Shown in pieces: positions 1 to 7,394 of a stretch of 64,000 bases of DNA. The stretch comes from CAIVAT01 sp037137455 (GTDB lineage: Bacteria; Bacteroidota; Bacteroidia; Bacteroidales; FEN-979): the NCBI GenBank assembly GCA_037137455.1, contig JBAXKG010000010.1, positions 1 through 64,000 of the forward strand. The letters are read 5' to 3'. The notes under the pieces are model-generated. The model was not told the DNA's origin. It saw nothing but the letters and a program-made list of their open reading frames with translations, and did no database searches. The position numbers were made by a program, and so were the translations under genes. The stretch's first letter is position 1, and the number at the start of each line of letters is the position of its first letter.

Positions 1-152
1 TGCATCATCTGGTTTATCATTTCCAATTCTTTGGAAAACCGAGCTGCTTCAGGATGACCGGACAAGTAGTTTTCAAGTTCACGAAGATCAGCAGCACCTA
101 ACTCTCCATCCAGGTTTTTATATATATTTTCGGTGATTTCTTTTTCAGTCAT
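1..152 (-). CDS. Probable anti-sigma factor, N-terminal part (cut by window edge)
   Basis: About 50 residues are visible, beginning MTEKEITENIYKNLDGEL. The pattern of an acidic start, a DGEL segment, then a helix ending in LSGHPEAA is the one seen at the N-terminus of zf-HC2-like anti-sigma factors, although no HxxxC zinc motif is visible. It overlaps the 3' end of the ECF sigma gene by 8 nt, which implies translational coupling. An in-frame ATG at 167 is an alternative start with an AAGGA about 11 nt upstream. The expected transmembrane segment would lie outside the window. The role as inhibitor of the adjacent sigma factor is inferred from position and this short N-terminal pattern only. 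Confidence 0.6.
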   Translation of the reverse strand, partial: MTEKEITENIYKNLDGELGAADLRELENYLSGHPEAARFSKELEMINQMM

Positions 153-690
153 ATTCAAAAAATCCATTAGCAATCAATCCTTTTCTCATTTGTTCCCTGG
201 CGATAAACAATCTTGAACGAACCTTTTTAACTGGAATACGTGTTGATTCAGCAATTTCTTCATAGGATAATCCACAGTAATATTTCAATAAAACCAAAAC
301 CTTGTAATCAGCCTCCAATTTGCGCAATTCACATCGAAGTAAATTGCATTTTACTTCACCTTCGCTTGATACCTGCTTGTCGGCCAACATCGGCTCCACC
401 TTTTCAAGCCTCTCCGTTGGTGGTCTTTTTTTGGTCCAGTTGATCGCTTCATTCACCGCGATGCGATAGATCCAGCTGAAAAACCGGAACTTGAAATCGA
501 AACTTCCCATTTTTTCAAACGCTTTGACGAATACATCCTGCGTCAGGTCTTTGGCTGTTTCAAAATCGCCCACCATTCGTAACATCATGTTAAAGATCGT
601 TTTCTGGTACCGGTCAACCAGCACCTCGAAGGAGGAAATGCTGCCTTGGATCACTTCATAAACCAATTCGTTATCGTCCTTCGTAATCAT
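145..690 (-). CDS. ECF-family RNA polymerase sigma factor
   Basis: This 181-residue protein has the two-domain layout of extracytoplasmic-function sigma factors. Region 2 (about residues 20-90) carries the DLTQDVFVKAF helix used in core binding and -10 recognition. Region 4 (about 120-175) contains GLSYEEIAESTRIPVKKVRSR, a helix-turn-helix for the -35 element. Length is normal for the family. The next gene downstream overlaps it and looks like its anti-sigma factor, and the gene 56 nt upstream is a PrsW-type intramembrane protease. In Bacillus subtilis PrsW starts degradation of the anti-sigma factor RsiW, so this neighbourhood suggests membrane-controlled release of the sigma factor. The regulon cannot be read from the window. 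Confidence 0.93.
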   Translation of the reverse strand: MITKDDNELVYEVIQGSISSFEVLVDRYQKTIFNMMLRMVGDFETAKDLTQDVFVKAFEKMGSFDFKFRFFSWIYRIAVNEAINWTKKRPPTERLEKVEPMLADKQVSSEGEVKCNLLRCELRKLEADYKVLVLLKYYCGLSYEEIAESTRIPVKKVRSRLFIAREQMRKGLIANGFFEYD

Positions 691-746
691 AAATACAAGA
701 AAAATTGAAAAAGTTGGTGAAAGGTATTAAAAATATTTTAATTGCG

Positions 747-1754
747 TTAAACTTTTTCAAGCAGATAAAGTTTCCAAAGATCTTTCCGGCTCATACGCAA
801 TACCGGTGCAATGGCCAGGTATCCCCCGCGGCCAATGCTTTTCTTCAGTGATTTCAACTCCTTCAGTTTAACCGGCAAATCAGGATCTGACTGAATTACA
901 ATGTCATTTTCTTTCAGCATTATCAAACTTTTGGCCTTCATCGAAAGTTCAAGGTATAAGCTGATAAAACAATACATGTCCAGTACCACCTCTCCGGGGA
1001 AATGTTTTTTTAAGGAAACAAGAAAACTGCCTGTTTTCGTTTGAGAAAACTGTCCTTTTCTGATCATCCTGAGCATGGTCACTTCAGAATCAAACTCTAA
1101 CTCGAGCCAATTGCGGATCGATTTTTCATTTGAAACAAAGATTAAAATAATTGACAAAGGCACCAGCAGGATTATTATTAAAGTCGATATCAGGGGCGAG
1201 ACCAGGAACTGGTTAAAAATTCCATGGATTATAATTGATGCGAGCAAACCTGAGCCGGTTGCCATAACAAGACTTGATTGCCTGTTCAGTGCGCTCATGC
1301 AAAGAATGCCAAATATAGCAGCCGTTCCGCCGTGCATAATTGCAGTTCCAAAACCACGGGTGATCCAAATCATAAGGTTACTGCTATCCCCGGCAAATTG
1401 TGACAGATAAAATAAATTTTCAGCAAAGGAAAAGGCTGCTCCGATTGAAAAGCCGTAGATTGCCCCATCAATCATAAAGCCAATTTTATTTCTTTTTATC
1501 AGTAGCCATAACATCCCGCATTTTAGAAATTCTTCAACGAAAGGTGCGATAAAACCAGAGTAAGACTCAAAACTAACTTCAAGGTGATTGATCAGAAAGG
1601 TGTTCAGAAAAAAACTGATCCCTGCACTCATTAAACCCCATGCAAGACAAATTATCAGCAGCGTTTTACTTACCAGTTTAAGGCTGTCGAGGTACAATAG
1701 CATTATCAAAAAAAGAAAAACGGGAATAAGACTGACAAACACCTTTATAATCAT
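747..1754 (-). CDS. prsW: PrsW-family intramembrane metalloprotease
   Basis: A 335-residue multi-pass membrane protein. It shows the PrsW signature residues: EEFLK (E74, E75, K78), FAEN (E112, N113), H141 and HGIFN (H177, N181), all in or beside hydrophobic helices. Residues about 1-210 form the membrane region. The last roughly 120 residues are soluble and charged, longer than in the minimal family member. PrsW-type proteases cut single-pass membrane proteins such as anti-sigma factors at site 1. It lies 16 nt downstream of the dipeptidase gene and just upstream of the ECF sigma/anti-sigma pair, so the partner anti-sigma factor is the likely substrate (inference). Confidence 0.87.
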   Translation of the reverse strand: MIIKVFVSLIPVFLFLIMLLYLDSLKLVSKTLLIICLAWGLMSAGISFFLNTFLINHLEVSFESYSGFIAPFVEEFLKCGMLWLLIKRNKIGFMIDGAIYGFSIGAAFSFAENLFYLSQFAGDSSNLMIWITRGFGTAIMHGGTAAIFGILCMSALNRQSSLVMATGSGLLASIIIHGIFNQFLVSPLISTLIIILLVPLSIILIFVSNEKSIRNWLELEFDSEVTMLRMIRKGQFSQTKTGSFLVSLKKHFPGEVVLDMYCFISLYLELSMKAKSLIMLKENDIVIQSDPDLPVKLKELKSLKKSIGRGGYLAIAPVLRMSRKDLWKLYLLEKV

Positions 1755-1770
1755 ATGTTTTTCTGTTTTA

Positions 1771-3021
1771 TCAGTTACACTGGCAACTTAGCTTATATTG
1801 CCTCGCTATTTTCTCAGTTTTATTCATCACCCGCATGAGATTTCCACCCCATATTTTTCGAATCTCATTTTTTGAATAGCCCCGTCTTACAAGTTCCAGT
1901 GTGATATTTCCCATTTCGGTCACATCAAAGCAACCATCAATTCCGCCTCCTCCGTCAAAATCGGACCCGATGCCCACATGATCGATACCAGCCACTTGGA
2001 TTATATGATCAATATGATCAACTGCATCTGAAACGGTGGCCAGTTTCTGTGGAAATTGATCATTTACAGCATTCCACTCCTTCCGTGCTACTTTCATTTC
2101 CTCATCGGTTAAGCCCTCAAAATCATTGTATTTTTTATGTAAGGCTGCCCTTGCTGAATCGCGTGAAGGTGTCGGTACAGGTTTTTTTATATAATCACTC
2201 AGGATGCAAACCTGAATAACTCCGCCATTTTTTGCAATTGCCAAAAGTAATTCATCTGTCAGGTTTCTTGGATTATCACACAATGCCCTGGAGCACGAAT
2301 GCGATGCAATTACAGGCGCTTTTGTGGCTGATAATACATCTTTCAATGCCTTATCCGAAATGTGTGAAACATCTATCATCACTCCCACATGATTCATCTC
2401 GTTTACGACCACATATCCAAAAGGGCTTAGTCCATTATGTTCAACTGTATCGGTTGAGGAATCGCAAATATCATTATTCTTTGAGTGGCAAAGTGTAATG
2501 TAACGGTTGCCTTTCAGATAAAAGGTGCTGATCAATGAAAGATCTTTTCCGATGGCATATCCGTTTTCAACGCCAATAAAAACCGCCCGTTTATCGCATT
2601 TCTTTAATCGGATTGCATCAGCCGGAGAGACCGCCAATTCAGCGAGATTGTGATTTCTCATAACAACTGCATCGATTGTGTCGAAAAGCATAACAGCCCT
2701 CTGTCTGACCTTTTCATAAGCTTCGGGGTTACGAGGGCCTTGCGAAACAAACACACCAAAAAATGCTCCGTCAAGTCCTCCGTCTTTCATTCTTGGGAAA
2801 TCGAGTTTGGAATGATCTTCACGGGCATCATGCCTTATCGACATGTCAAATCCTTTCCGGGTCAGTTGCAATGGCGTATCTGTATGTGAATCAACAGTCA
2901 ACACTGAATGATGAATCTCTGCCGCTTTTTTTTCAATACTCCCAGGCTTTTCTGCCGCGAAGCAAATTACTGAGACCATAACAATTAAACCAATAAATAT
3001 GGTTTGTTTTTTATTTCGCAC
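1771..3021 (-). CDS. Membrane dipeptidase, peptidase family M19
   Basis: This 416-residue exported enzyme begins with a signal peptide (hydrophobic residues 8-22, ending near CFAAEK). It carries the M19 dizinc ligands: the HTD of VDSHTDTP near residue 45, the glutamate of GVENGYAIG, the histidines of VSHIS and ASHSC, and the late GIGSDFDG motif. M19 enzymes hydrolyse dipeptides, including some with D-residues, in the periplasm or at the membrane. Length and motif order match Bacteroidota orthologues. It heads the minus-strand run that continues into prsW and the sigma factor, and may be co-transcribed with them. Confidence 0.92.
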   Translation of the reverse strand: MRNKKQTIFIGLIVMVSVICFAAEKPGSIEKKAAEIHHSVLTVDSHTDTPLQLTRKGFDMSIRHDAREDHSKLDFPRMKDGGLDGAFFGVFVSQGPRNPEAYEKVRQRAVMLFDTIDAVVMRNHNLAELAVSPADAIRLKKCDKRAVFIGVENGYAIGKDLSLISTFYLKGNRYITLCHSKNNDICDSSTDTVEHNGLSPFGYVVVNEMNHVGVMIDVSHISDKALKDVLSATKAPVIASHSCSRALCDNPRNLTDELLLAIAKNGGVIQVCILSDYIKKPVPTPSRDSARAALHKKYNDFEGLTDEEMKVARKEWNAVNDQFPQKLATVSDAVDHIDHIIQVAGIDHVGIGSDFDGGGGIDGCFDVTEMGNITLELVRRGYSKNEIRKIWGGNLMRVMNKTEKIARQYKLSCQCN

Positions 3022-3046
3022 TTCTTACCCTGTTTATTGTATGAGT

Positions 3047-3760
3047 CTACTGTAATTGTCTTTTGTATAGTTGAATTGTATTTTCGAGGCCCAAATACAA
3101 AGCATTGCATATCAGAGCATGTCCAATCGAAACTTCAAGTAACCCGGGGATTTGCTGTGCAAAATATTTCAGGTTCTCAAGGTTTAGATCGTGGCCGGCA
3201 TTGATGCCCAGTTCCGATTCAAGTGCGACTGAAGCCGCCATGATAAAGGGTTTGATGGCATCTTCCCTCCCTGAAGGAAAATTTCTGGAATATGATTCTG
3301 TATATAATTCAATTCGGTCGGACCCTGTTTTTTTAACATTATTAATCATCACAGGGTCGGGTTCAATAAATATGGAGGTCCGGATTCCATGGTGATGAAA
3401 TTCATTAACCACTTCTCGCAGGAATGATTCATGCTGAATAGTATTCCATCCGGCATTCGAGGTGAGGACACCAGGCGGATCGGGAACCAGGGTAACCTGT
3501 GTGGGACGCACTTTTAAAACGAGGTCAATAAAGTCACGCGAAGGATAGCCCTCTATATTAAATTCGGTAGTTAATGACTGCTTCAGGTCAAAAACATCTT
3601 TATACCTGATATGTCGTTCATCTGGGCGGGGATGCACTGTTATTCCTTGTGCCCCGAACCTTTCACAATCAAGAGCTGCCTTTACCACATTGGGAACATC
3701 TCCTCCCCGGGCATTTCGCAAAGTTGCAATTTTATTGATATTGACGCTAAGCTTGGTCAT
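3047..3760 (-). CDS. pdxJ: Pyridoxine 5'-phosphate synthase
   Basis: PdxJ condenses 3-amino-2-oxopropyl phosphate (1-amino-acetone 3-phosphate) with 1-deoxyxylulose 5-phosphate, the last ring-forming step of DXP-dependent vitamin B6 synthesis. The sequence begins MTKLSVNINKIATLRNARGG, as is typical for PdxJ, and retains HPRPDERHI, the EGYPS segment and INAGHDLNLENL of the TIM barrel. The start at 3760 is chosen over an in-frame one at 3862. The resulting 237 residues match the family, and a -7 element (TAGCTTTG on the minus strand, 3778-3785) lies between the two candidates. The extra 34 residues of the longer frame have no family counterpart. Confidence 0.95.
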   Translation of the reverse strand: MTKLSVNINKIATLRNARGGDVPNVVKAALDCERFGAQGITVHPRPDERHIRYKDVFDLKQSLTTEFNIEGYPSRDFIDLVLKVRPTQVTLVPDPPGVLTSNAGWNTIQHESFLREVVNEFHHHGIRTSIFIEPDPVMINNVKKTGSDRIELYTESYSRNFPSGREDAIKPFIMAASVALESELGINAGHDLNLENLKYFAQQIPGLLEVSIGHALICNALYLGLENTIQLYKRQLQ

Positions 3761-3777
3761 TTCAGGCTTGAATATTG

Positions 3778-3785
3778 CAAAGCTA
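3778..3785 (-). promoter_or_regulatory. Probable -7 element for pdxJ
   Basis: The minus-strand TAGCTTTG matches the Bacteroidota -7 consensus TAnnTTTG and ends 17 nt before the pdxJ ATG. No TTG sits at the ideal distance, so only the -7 half is supported. It helps reject the longer pdxJ frame. Confidence 0.45.
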
Positions 3786-3896
3786 CAATAAAACTCAAAA
3801 GTTAAAAGAAACTTTATGCTTTTTTGAACCAGGTAAAAAGGAATATCTATATTTATGGTCATGGAATATTGATTTTTAATCAGGAAACATCAAATC

Positions 3897-4349
3897 ATGA
3901 GAGCAGTTATTCAGCGTGTTTCGTGTTCTTCGGTAGCTATCGATTCTGAGATTACCGGAAAAATTGGCCCTGGGTTGCTGGTATTTCTGGGAATAGAATC
4001 GTGCGACAATCAGGAGGATATAAAATGGCTTTGTACAAAGCTGATTAATTTGAGGATATTCAATGATGAAGCTGGAGTAATGAATTGTTCAATTGATGTT
4101 AGCGGAGGTGATATTCTTGTTATAAGTCAATTTACGCTGTATGCCAGTACAAAAAAAGGCAATCGTCCCTCCTACACAAGGGCGGCTAAACCCGAAACGG
4201 CCATTCCGTTGTACAATAAATTTATTGCGCACCTTGAGCAATTACTTGGGAAAGCGGTTCAGACAGGCAGATTCGGAGCCATGATGGAGGTGAGCCTTGT
4301 GAATGACGGGCCAGTTACTATTATCATCGATACGAGAAACAAAGAGTAG
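3897..4349 (+). CDS. dtd: D-aminoacyl-tRNA deacylase
   Basis: This 150-residue enzyme removes D-amino acids, and misattached glycine, from tRNA. The two signature segments that build the active site at the dimer interface are present: SQFTLYAS (about residues 80-87) and NDGPVTIIID near the C-terminus. The KKGNRPSYTRAA stretch is also family-typical. Length is standard. It diverges from pdxJ across a 136-nt gap and reads toward the small secreted protein gene, but that next gene has its own promoter, so dtd is probably monocistronic. Confidence 0.96.
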   Translation: MRAVIQRVSCSSVAIDSEITGKIGPGLLVFLGIESCDNQEDIKWLCTKLINLRIFNDEAGVMNCSIDVSGGDILVISQFTLYASTKKGNRPSYTRAAKPETAIPLYNKFIAHLEQLLGKAVQTGRFGAMMEVSLVNDGPVTIIIDTRNKE

Positions 4350-4398
4350 CAAATATAACCTCTGCAAATCATCTTAACAAAAAATTAACGAATTACTA

Positions 4399-4429
4399 TT
4401 GCACAGAATAATTAGTTAATGTAATTTTG
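4399..4429 (+). promoter_or_regulatory. Bacteroidota-type promoter of the small secreted protein gene
   Basis: A TTG (4399-4401) is followed after 20 nt by TAATTTTG (4422-4429), an exact TAnnTTTG match at the expected spacing. The predicted transcript starts near 4436, leaving a leader of roughly 35 nt before the ATG at 4472. Confidence 0.75.
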
Positions 4430-4471
4430 CAGAATTCTAAATTAGTCAACAAACCCAAAACCCAAATAACC

Positions 4472-4738
4472 ATGAAAAAAGTAGTAATGTTATTTTCAGC
4501 TGTTGTTCTCTTCGCAAGTTTAACATTTGCCCAGACGCCTCAAACACAGGATAAAGCTGCAAAGCCAGCCGATAATAAGAAGGAATGTTCCCATTCTAAG
4601 GAAAGCGCCAAAGAAGACAAATCTGGTTGCGATGCAAAAACGAAAGCTGCCTGTAGTGATGCAAAAAAAGGTTCGAGTTGCTGTCCTAAAGATGGAAAGA
4701 AGGCTACCCCGGCTACAACGACTCCTGAAAAGAAGTAA
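4472..4738 (+). CDS. Small secreted Lys/Cys-rich protein of unknown function
   Basis: This 88-residue protein has a clear signal peptide (residues 1-20, ending LTFAQ). The mature part of under 70 residues is mostly Lys, Ala, Asp and Ser with five cysteines (KEC, SGC, AAC, SSCC) and no predicted fold. The cysteine and lysine content might suit metal or thiol chemistry in the periplasm, but nothing proves this. The start at 4472 is preferred over a frame opening at 4427, because that position overlaps the -7 promoter element. The gene is monocistronic, with a consensus promoter in front and a perfect-stem terminator behind, which suggests strong expression. I do not recognise a named family. 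Confidence 0.75.
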   Translation: MKKVVMLFSAVVLFASLTFAQTPQTQDKAAKPADNKKECSHSKESAKEDKSGCDAKTKAACSDAKKGSSCCPKDGKKATPATTTPEKK

Positions 4739-4761
4739 TTTATCTGAATATTTATTTATGA

Positions 4762-4800
4762 TCAATCAAAAAAGGGGCCCAAAGCCCCTTTTTTGATTGA
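4762..4800. terminator. Bidirectional intrinsic terminator
   Basis: A perfect 17-bp stem (4762-4778 with 4784-4800) encloses a 5-nt loop. The GC-rich part of the stem is flanked on both sides by A6 and T6 runs, so the hairpin ends in a U-run when read from either strand. It separates the convergent small-protein gene and the TonB-like gene and can serve both. Confidence 0.9.
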
Positions 4801-4803
4801 CAT

Positions 4804-5580
4804 TTATGAGGAACGTCCGGGTATCCTGAAAACAATCGGCATCCGAACCATGACCCGTACAGCTCTGCCATTACGTTTTCCAGGTTCCCACCTTGGCATC
4901 TCTTTAGTTACTCTCATAGCTTCTTCATCGCAACCTCCACCAATACGTTTGGTAACATCCACGTTGGTTAATGAACCATCGGTTTCGACAATAAATACAA
5001 CCATAACAACGCCCTGTACCCCGCTTTTCAATGCCGCTTCGGGATATTTGATCTTTTTGCGCAAATAATAGAGCCGCGATTCATCTCCTCCCGGGTAACG
5101 AGGATAAACGTCAATAGATGTTGCCAATCCTGTATCGTCTCCAGATCCTGTACCAAGGCCTGATCCTCCCGGCTTAGCTGATGAATCTATTTTCGCTTTC
5201 TCATTTTCCTGATCTTTTACCAGCGGTTCTTCAATAGGTTTCTTTTCTTCAAATATGGAATCTTTCACGACCGGAACTTGCGGCGCCTCCTGTAATGGTT
5301 TCGAAAGGGCCTGCGCCATTTTGTTCATTTCATCATCGGGAGGTGCGATCATACTATAGTACTCCACTTCATACATCATGTTTCCTTCAATCAGCAGGAC
5401 AGGCTCAAAATAGTAAAAAAGCCACGGAATCATAACGGAAAGTGAGATAATAAAAATCCCTGATAACAGGGATATCAAAAGACGCCGCGGATATTTCTTC
5501 CGCAGGTCATAGGCTCCATAGGCCTTATTCCTGCCTTCAAAAGCCAATTCAGCCAATCCTGGTATGCGCTCATGTTTCAT
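4804..5580 (-). CDS. TonB-like energy transducer protein
   Basis: This 258-residue protein has a short cytoplasmic N-terminus, one transmembrane helix (about residues 33-55), a Pro/Glu/Lys-rich periplasmic linker (about 85-150) and a C-terminal TonB domain (about 160-255, from the YPGG motif through IKYPEAA to the GKRNGRAV strand). Such proteins pass proton-motive energy to TonB-dependent receptors, of which two are encoded in this window. No exbB/exbD lies nearby. Its start overlaps the stop of the S4 protein gene by 4 nt, so it is translated in the era-der operon, an unexpected setting for a transporter component. Confidence 0.85.
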   Translation of the reverse strand: MKHERIPGLAELAFEGRNKAYGAYDLRKKYPRRLLISLLSGIFIISLSVMIPWLFYYFEPVLLIEGNMMYEVEYYSMIAPPDDEMNKMAQALSKPLQEAPQVPVVKDSIFEEKKPIEEPLVKDQENEKAKIDSSAKPGGSGLGTGSGDDTGLATSIDVYPRYPGGDESRLYYLRKKIKYPEAALKSGVQGVVMVVFIVETDGSLTNVDVTKRIGGGCDEEAMRVTKEMPRWEPGKRNGRAVRVMVRMPIVFRIPGRSS

Positions 5581-5963
5581 TCGCCAAGATATAGTTTGAG
5601 ATATTCTATTTCGCGGCGTTTACGCTTGGTTGGACGTCCGATTCCACGTTCACGGAATTCAAAATTACCCTGAATATTTCGTTTCAACTTCTGATATTCT
5701 TCTTCAGGGGTCAGGTCCTGCATAAGTTCCGGTACAAGTTTGGCAGAAACCCGGTTGGCGGTAAGTTCAACAACTTTTACTGTTTTTATAATCGGGGGAA
5801 AAGCAAGTGTAATCACATCCCCTGCATTAATTTCGCGGGAGGGCTTAATAACCTGACCGAGAATTTTTACTTTGCCCGATCTGCAGGCTTCCGCGGCCAG
5901 GTTGCGTGTTTTAAAAATCCGTGTGGCCCAAAGCCATTTATCGATACGGATACCTTTCTCCAT
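5577..5963 (-). CDS. S4-domain RNA-binding protein, Hsp15 (HslR)-like
   Basis: This 128-residue protein starts IRIDKWLWATRIFKTRN, the S4 fold signature of heat-shock protein 15. Hsp15 rescues stalled 50S subunits carrying nascent peptidyl-tRNA. The S4 domain covers about residues 4-65, and a basic C-terminus (GRPTKRKRREIEYLK) follows. The start at 5963 gives the family length and lies 4 nt after the der stop. A longer frame to 6038 would run back into der. It is tightly packed between der and the TonB-like gene. Confidence 0.87.
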   Translation of the reverse strand: MEKGIRIDKWLWATRIFKTRNLAAEACRSGKVKILGQVIKPSREINAGDVITLAFPPIIKTVKVVELTANRVSAKLVPELMQDLTPEEEYQKLKRNIQGNFEFRERGIGRPTKRKRREIEYLKLYLGE

Positions 5964-5967
5964 CACT

Positions 5968-7287
5968 CTATTTTTGCCTGAAATAAATTTCCATCGGAAC
6001 GCCGTTGAAATCAAATTTCTCACGGAGTTTGTTCTCAATAAAACGCTTATACGGCTCTTTTAAGTATTGCGGATGGTTGCAAAAAAAAGCAAATGACGGG
6101 AAAACAGTTGGTAATTGCATCGCGTATTTGATACGAACATATTTTCCCTTTGTAACTGGCGGTGGCATTTCCTGGATAATTGGCAGGATAAAATCATTTA
6201 ACGCGGATGTTCCAATTTTTCTCGAACGGTTTTTGAATACCTGGATTGCCGTTTCAACTGCTTTAAAAATACGTTGTTTGGTCAATACCGAGGTGAAAAT
6301 GATCGGGACATCAACAAAAGGTTTGATCTGATCAATAATCGTCTCTTCGAAAAATTTGTGGGTATTTGTCTCTTTTTCAACGAGGTCCCATTTATTGACC
6401 ACGATCACCACTCCTTTATGGTTTTTCTCGATAAGTGAATAGATGTTCAGGTCCTGCGCCTCAAATCCACGTTCGGCATCAACCATCAGAATACAAACAT
6501 CGCTGCTTTCAATCGAGCGGATTGCGCGCATTACTGAATAGAATTCTATATTTTCTGTTACCTTGGCTTTTTTTCTGATACCTGCTGTATCGATGAGGTT
6601 AAAATCAAGTCCAAAATACTGGTAGTGAGTATGAATTGAATCACGTGTGGTTCCCGGGATTGGAGTTACAATATTCCGGTCGTTGCCAAGTAACATATTG
6701 ACCATAGATGATTTTCCGGCATTCGGCCGGCCTACGATGGCAATTTTTGGCAAGTCATCGAGCGGGGTTTGATTATCAACATTAGTTTCGACCTCCTGGA
6801 AACCTTTAACCACTTCATCCATTAAATCACCGGTTCCACTGCCGCTGGTAGAGGCTATTGAATATATCTCGCCTAAACCTAGTTTGTGAAACTCGTGAAT
6901 ATCGTCTATCATTTTATAGCTATCCACCTTGTTGGCAATAAGGAGAACGCGTTTCTTTGACCTGCGTAACATTTTAGCCACATCCTCATCCATGGCGGTA
7001 AGACCCTCTTTTGCATCCACCATGAACAGGATTACATCCGATTCATCGATTGCAAGCTTTACCTGTTTTTTGATTTCATCTTCAAATATATCGCCCGACT
7101 GATGAACGTAGCCGCCTGTATCAATTACAGAATAATATTTCCCGTTCCAGTCACCATGCCCATAATGGCGGTCGCGGGTGACCCCGCTGGTGGGATCAAC
7201 TATGGCCTCCCGCCCTCCGCAGAGACGGTTAAACAGGGTAGATTTTCCAACATTCGGGCGGCCAACGATTGCGATGATATTTGTCAT
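5968..7287 (-). CDS. der: Ribosome biogenesis GTPase Der (EngA)
   Basis: This 439-residue protein has two tandem G domains, the hallmark of Der, which acts in 50S assembly. G domain 1 has GRPNVGKST (about 8-16), DTGG and NKVD. G domain 2 has GRPNAGKSS (about 187-195), DTAG and NKWD. A C-terminal KH-like domain covers about 350-439. It is complete and of normal length. It lies 108 nt downstream of era on the same strand, with a 9-nt-period tandem repeat in the gap. Confidence 0.97.
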   Translation of the reverse strand: MTNIIAIVGRPNVGKSTLFNRLCGGREAIVDPTSGVTRDRHYGHGDWNGKYYSVIDTGGYVHQSGDIFEDEIKKQVKLAIDESDVILFMVDAKEGLTAMDEDVAKMLRRSKKRVLLIANKVDSYKMIDDIHEFHKLGLGEIYSIASTSGSGTGDLMDEVVKGFQEVETNVDNQTPLDDLPKIAIVGRPNAGKSSMVNMLLGNDRNIVTPIPGTTRDSIHTHYQYFGLDFNLIDTAGIRKKAKVTENIEFYSVMRAIRSIESSDVCILMVDAERGFEAQDLNIYSLIEKNHKGVVIVVNKWDLVEKETNTHKFFEETIIDQIKPFVDVPIIFTSVLTKQRIFKAVETAIQVFKNRSRKIGTSALNDFILPIIQEMPPPVTKGKYVRIKYAMQLPTVFPSFAFFCNHPQYLKEPYKRFIENKLREKFDFNGVPMEIYFRQK

Positions 7288-7341
7288 AATTTAATTTGCT
7301 GATGTGTCAATGGTTAATTTGGTGAAGTATTTACCTCATAT

Positions 7342-7386
7342 TCTGCATTGTTTGTATTGTCTGCATTCTTTGCATTGCTTGCATTA
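7342..7386. repeat. Degenerate 9-nt tandem repeat, five copies
   Basis: Five consecutive 9-mers of the form TYTGCATTG occur: TCTGCATTG, TTTGTATTG, TCTGCATTC, TTTGCATTG, CTTGCATTA. They fill most of the spacer between the era stop (7395) and the der start (7287), just upstream of the der translation region. Confidence 0.85.
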
Positions 7387-7394
7387 TGTAAATT

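Noticed and set aside
3761..3862. An upstream extension of pdxJ to 3862
   Set aside because: It adds 34 residues without family counterpart, and a -7 element lies inside it.
5964..6038. Longer frame for the S4 protein that would overlap the 3' part of der
   Set aside because: The start at 5963 gives the family length and begins 4 nt after der; the extension lies in der coding sequence.
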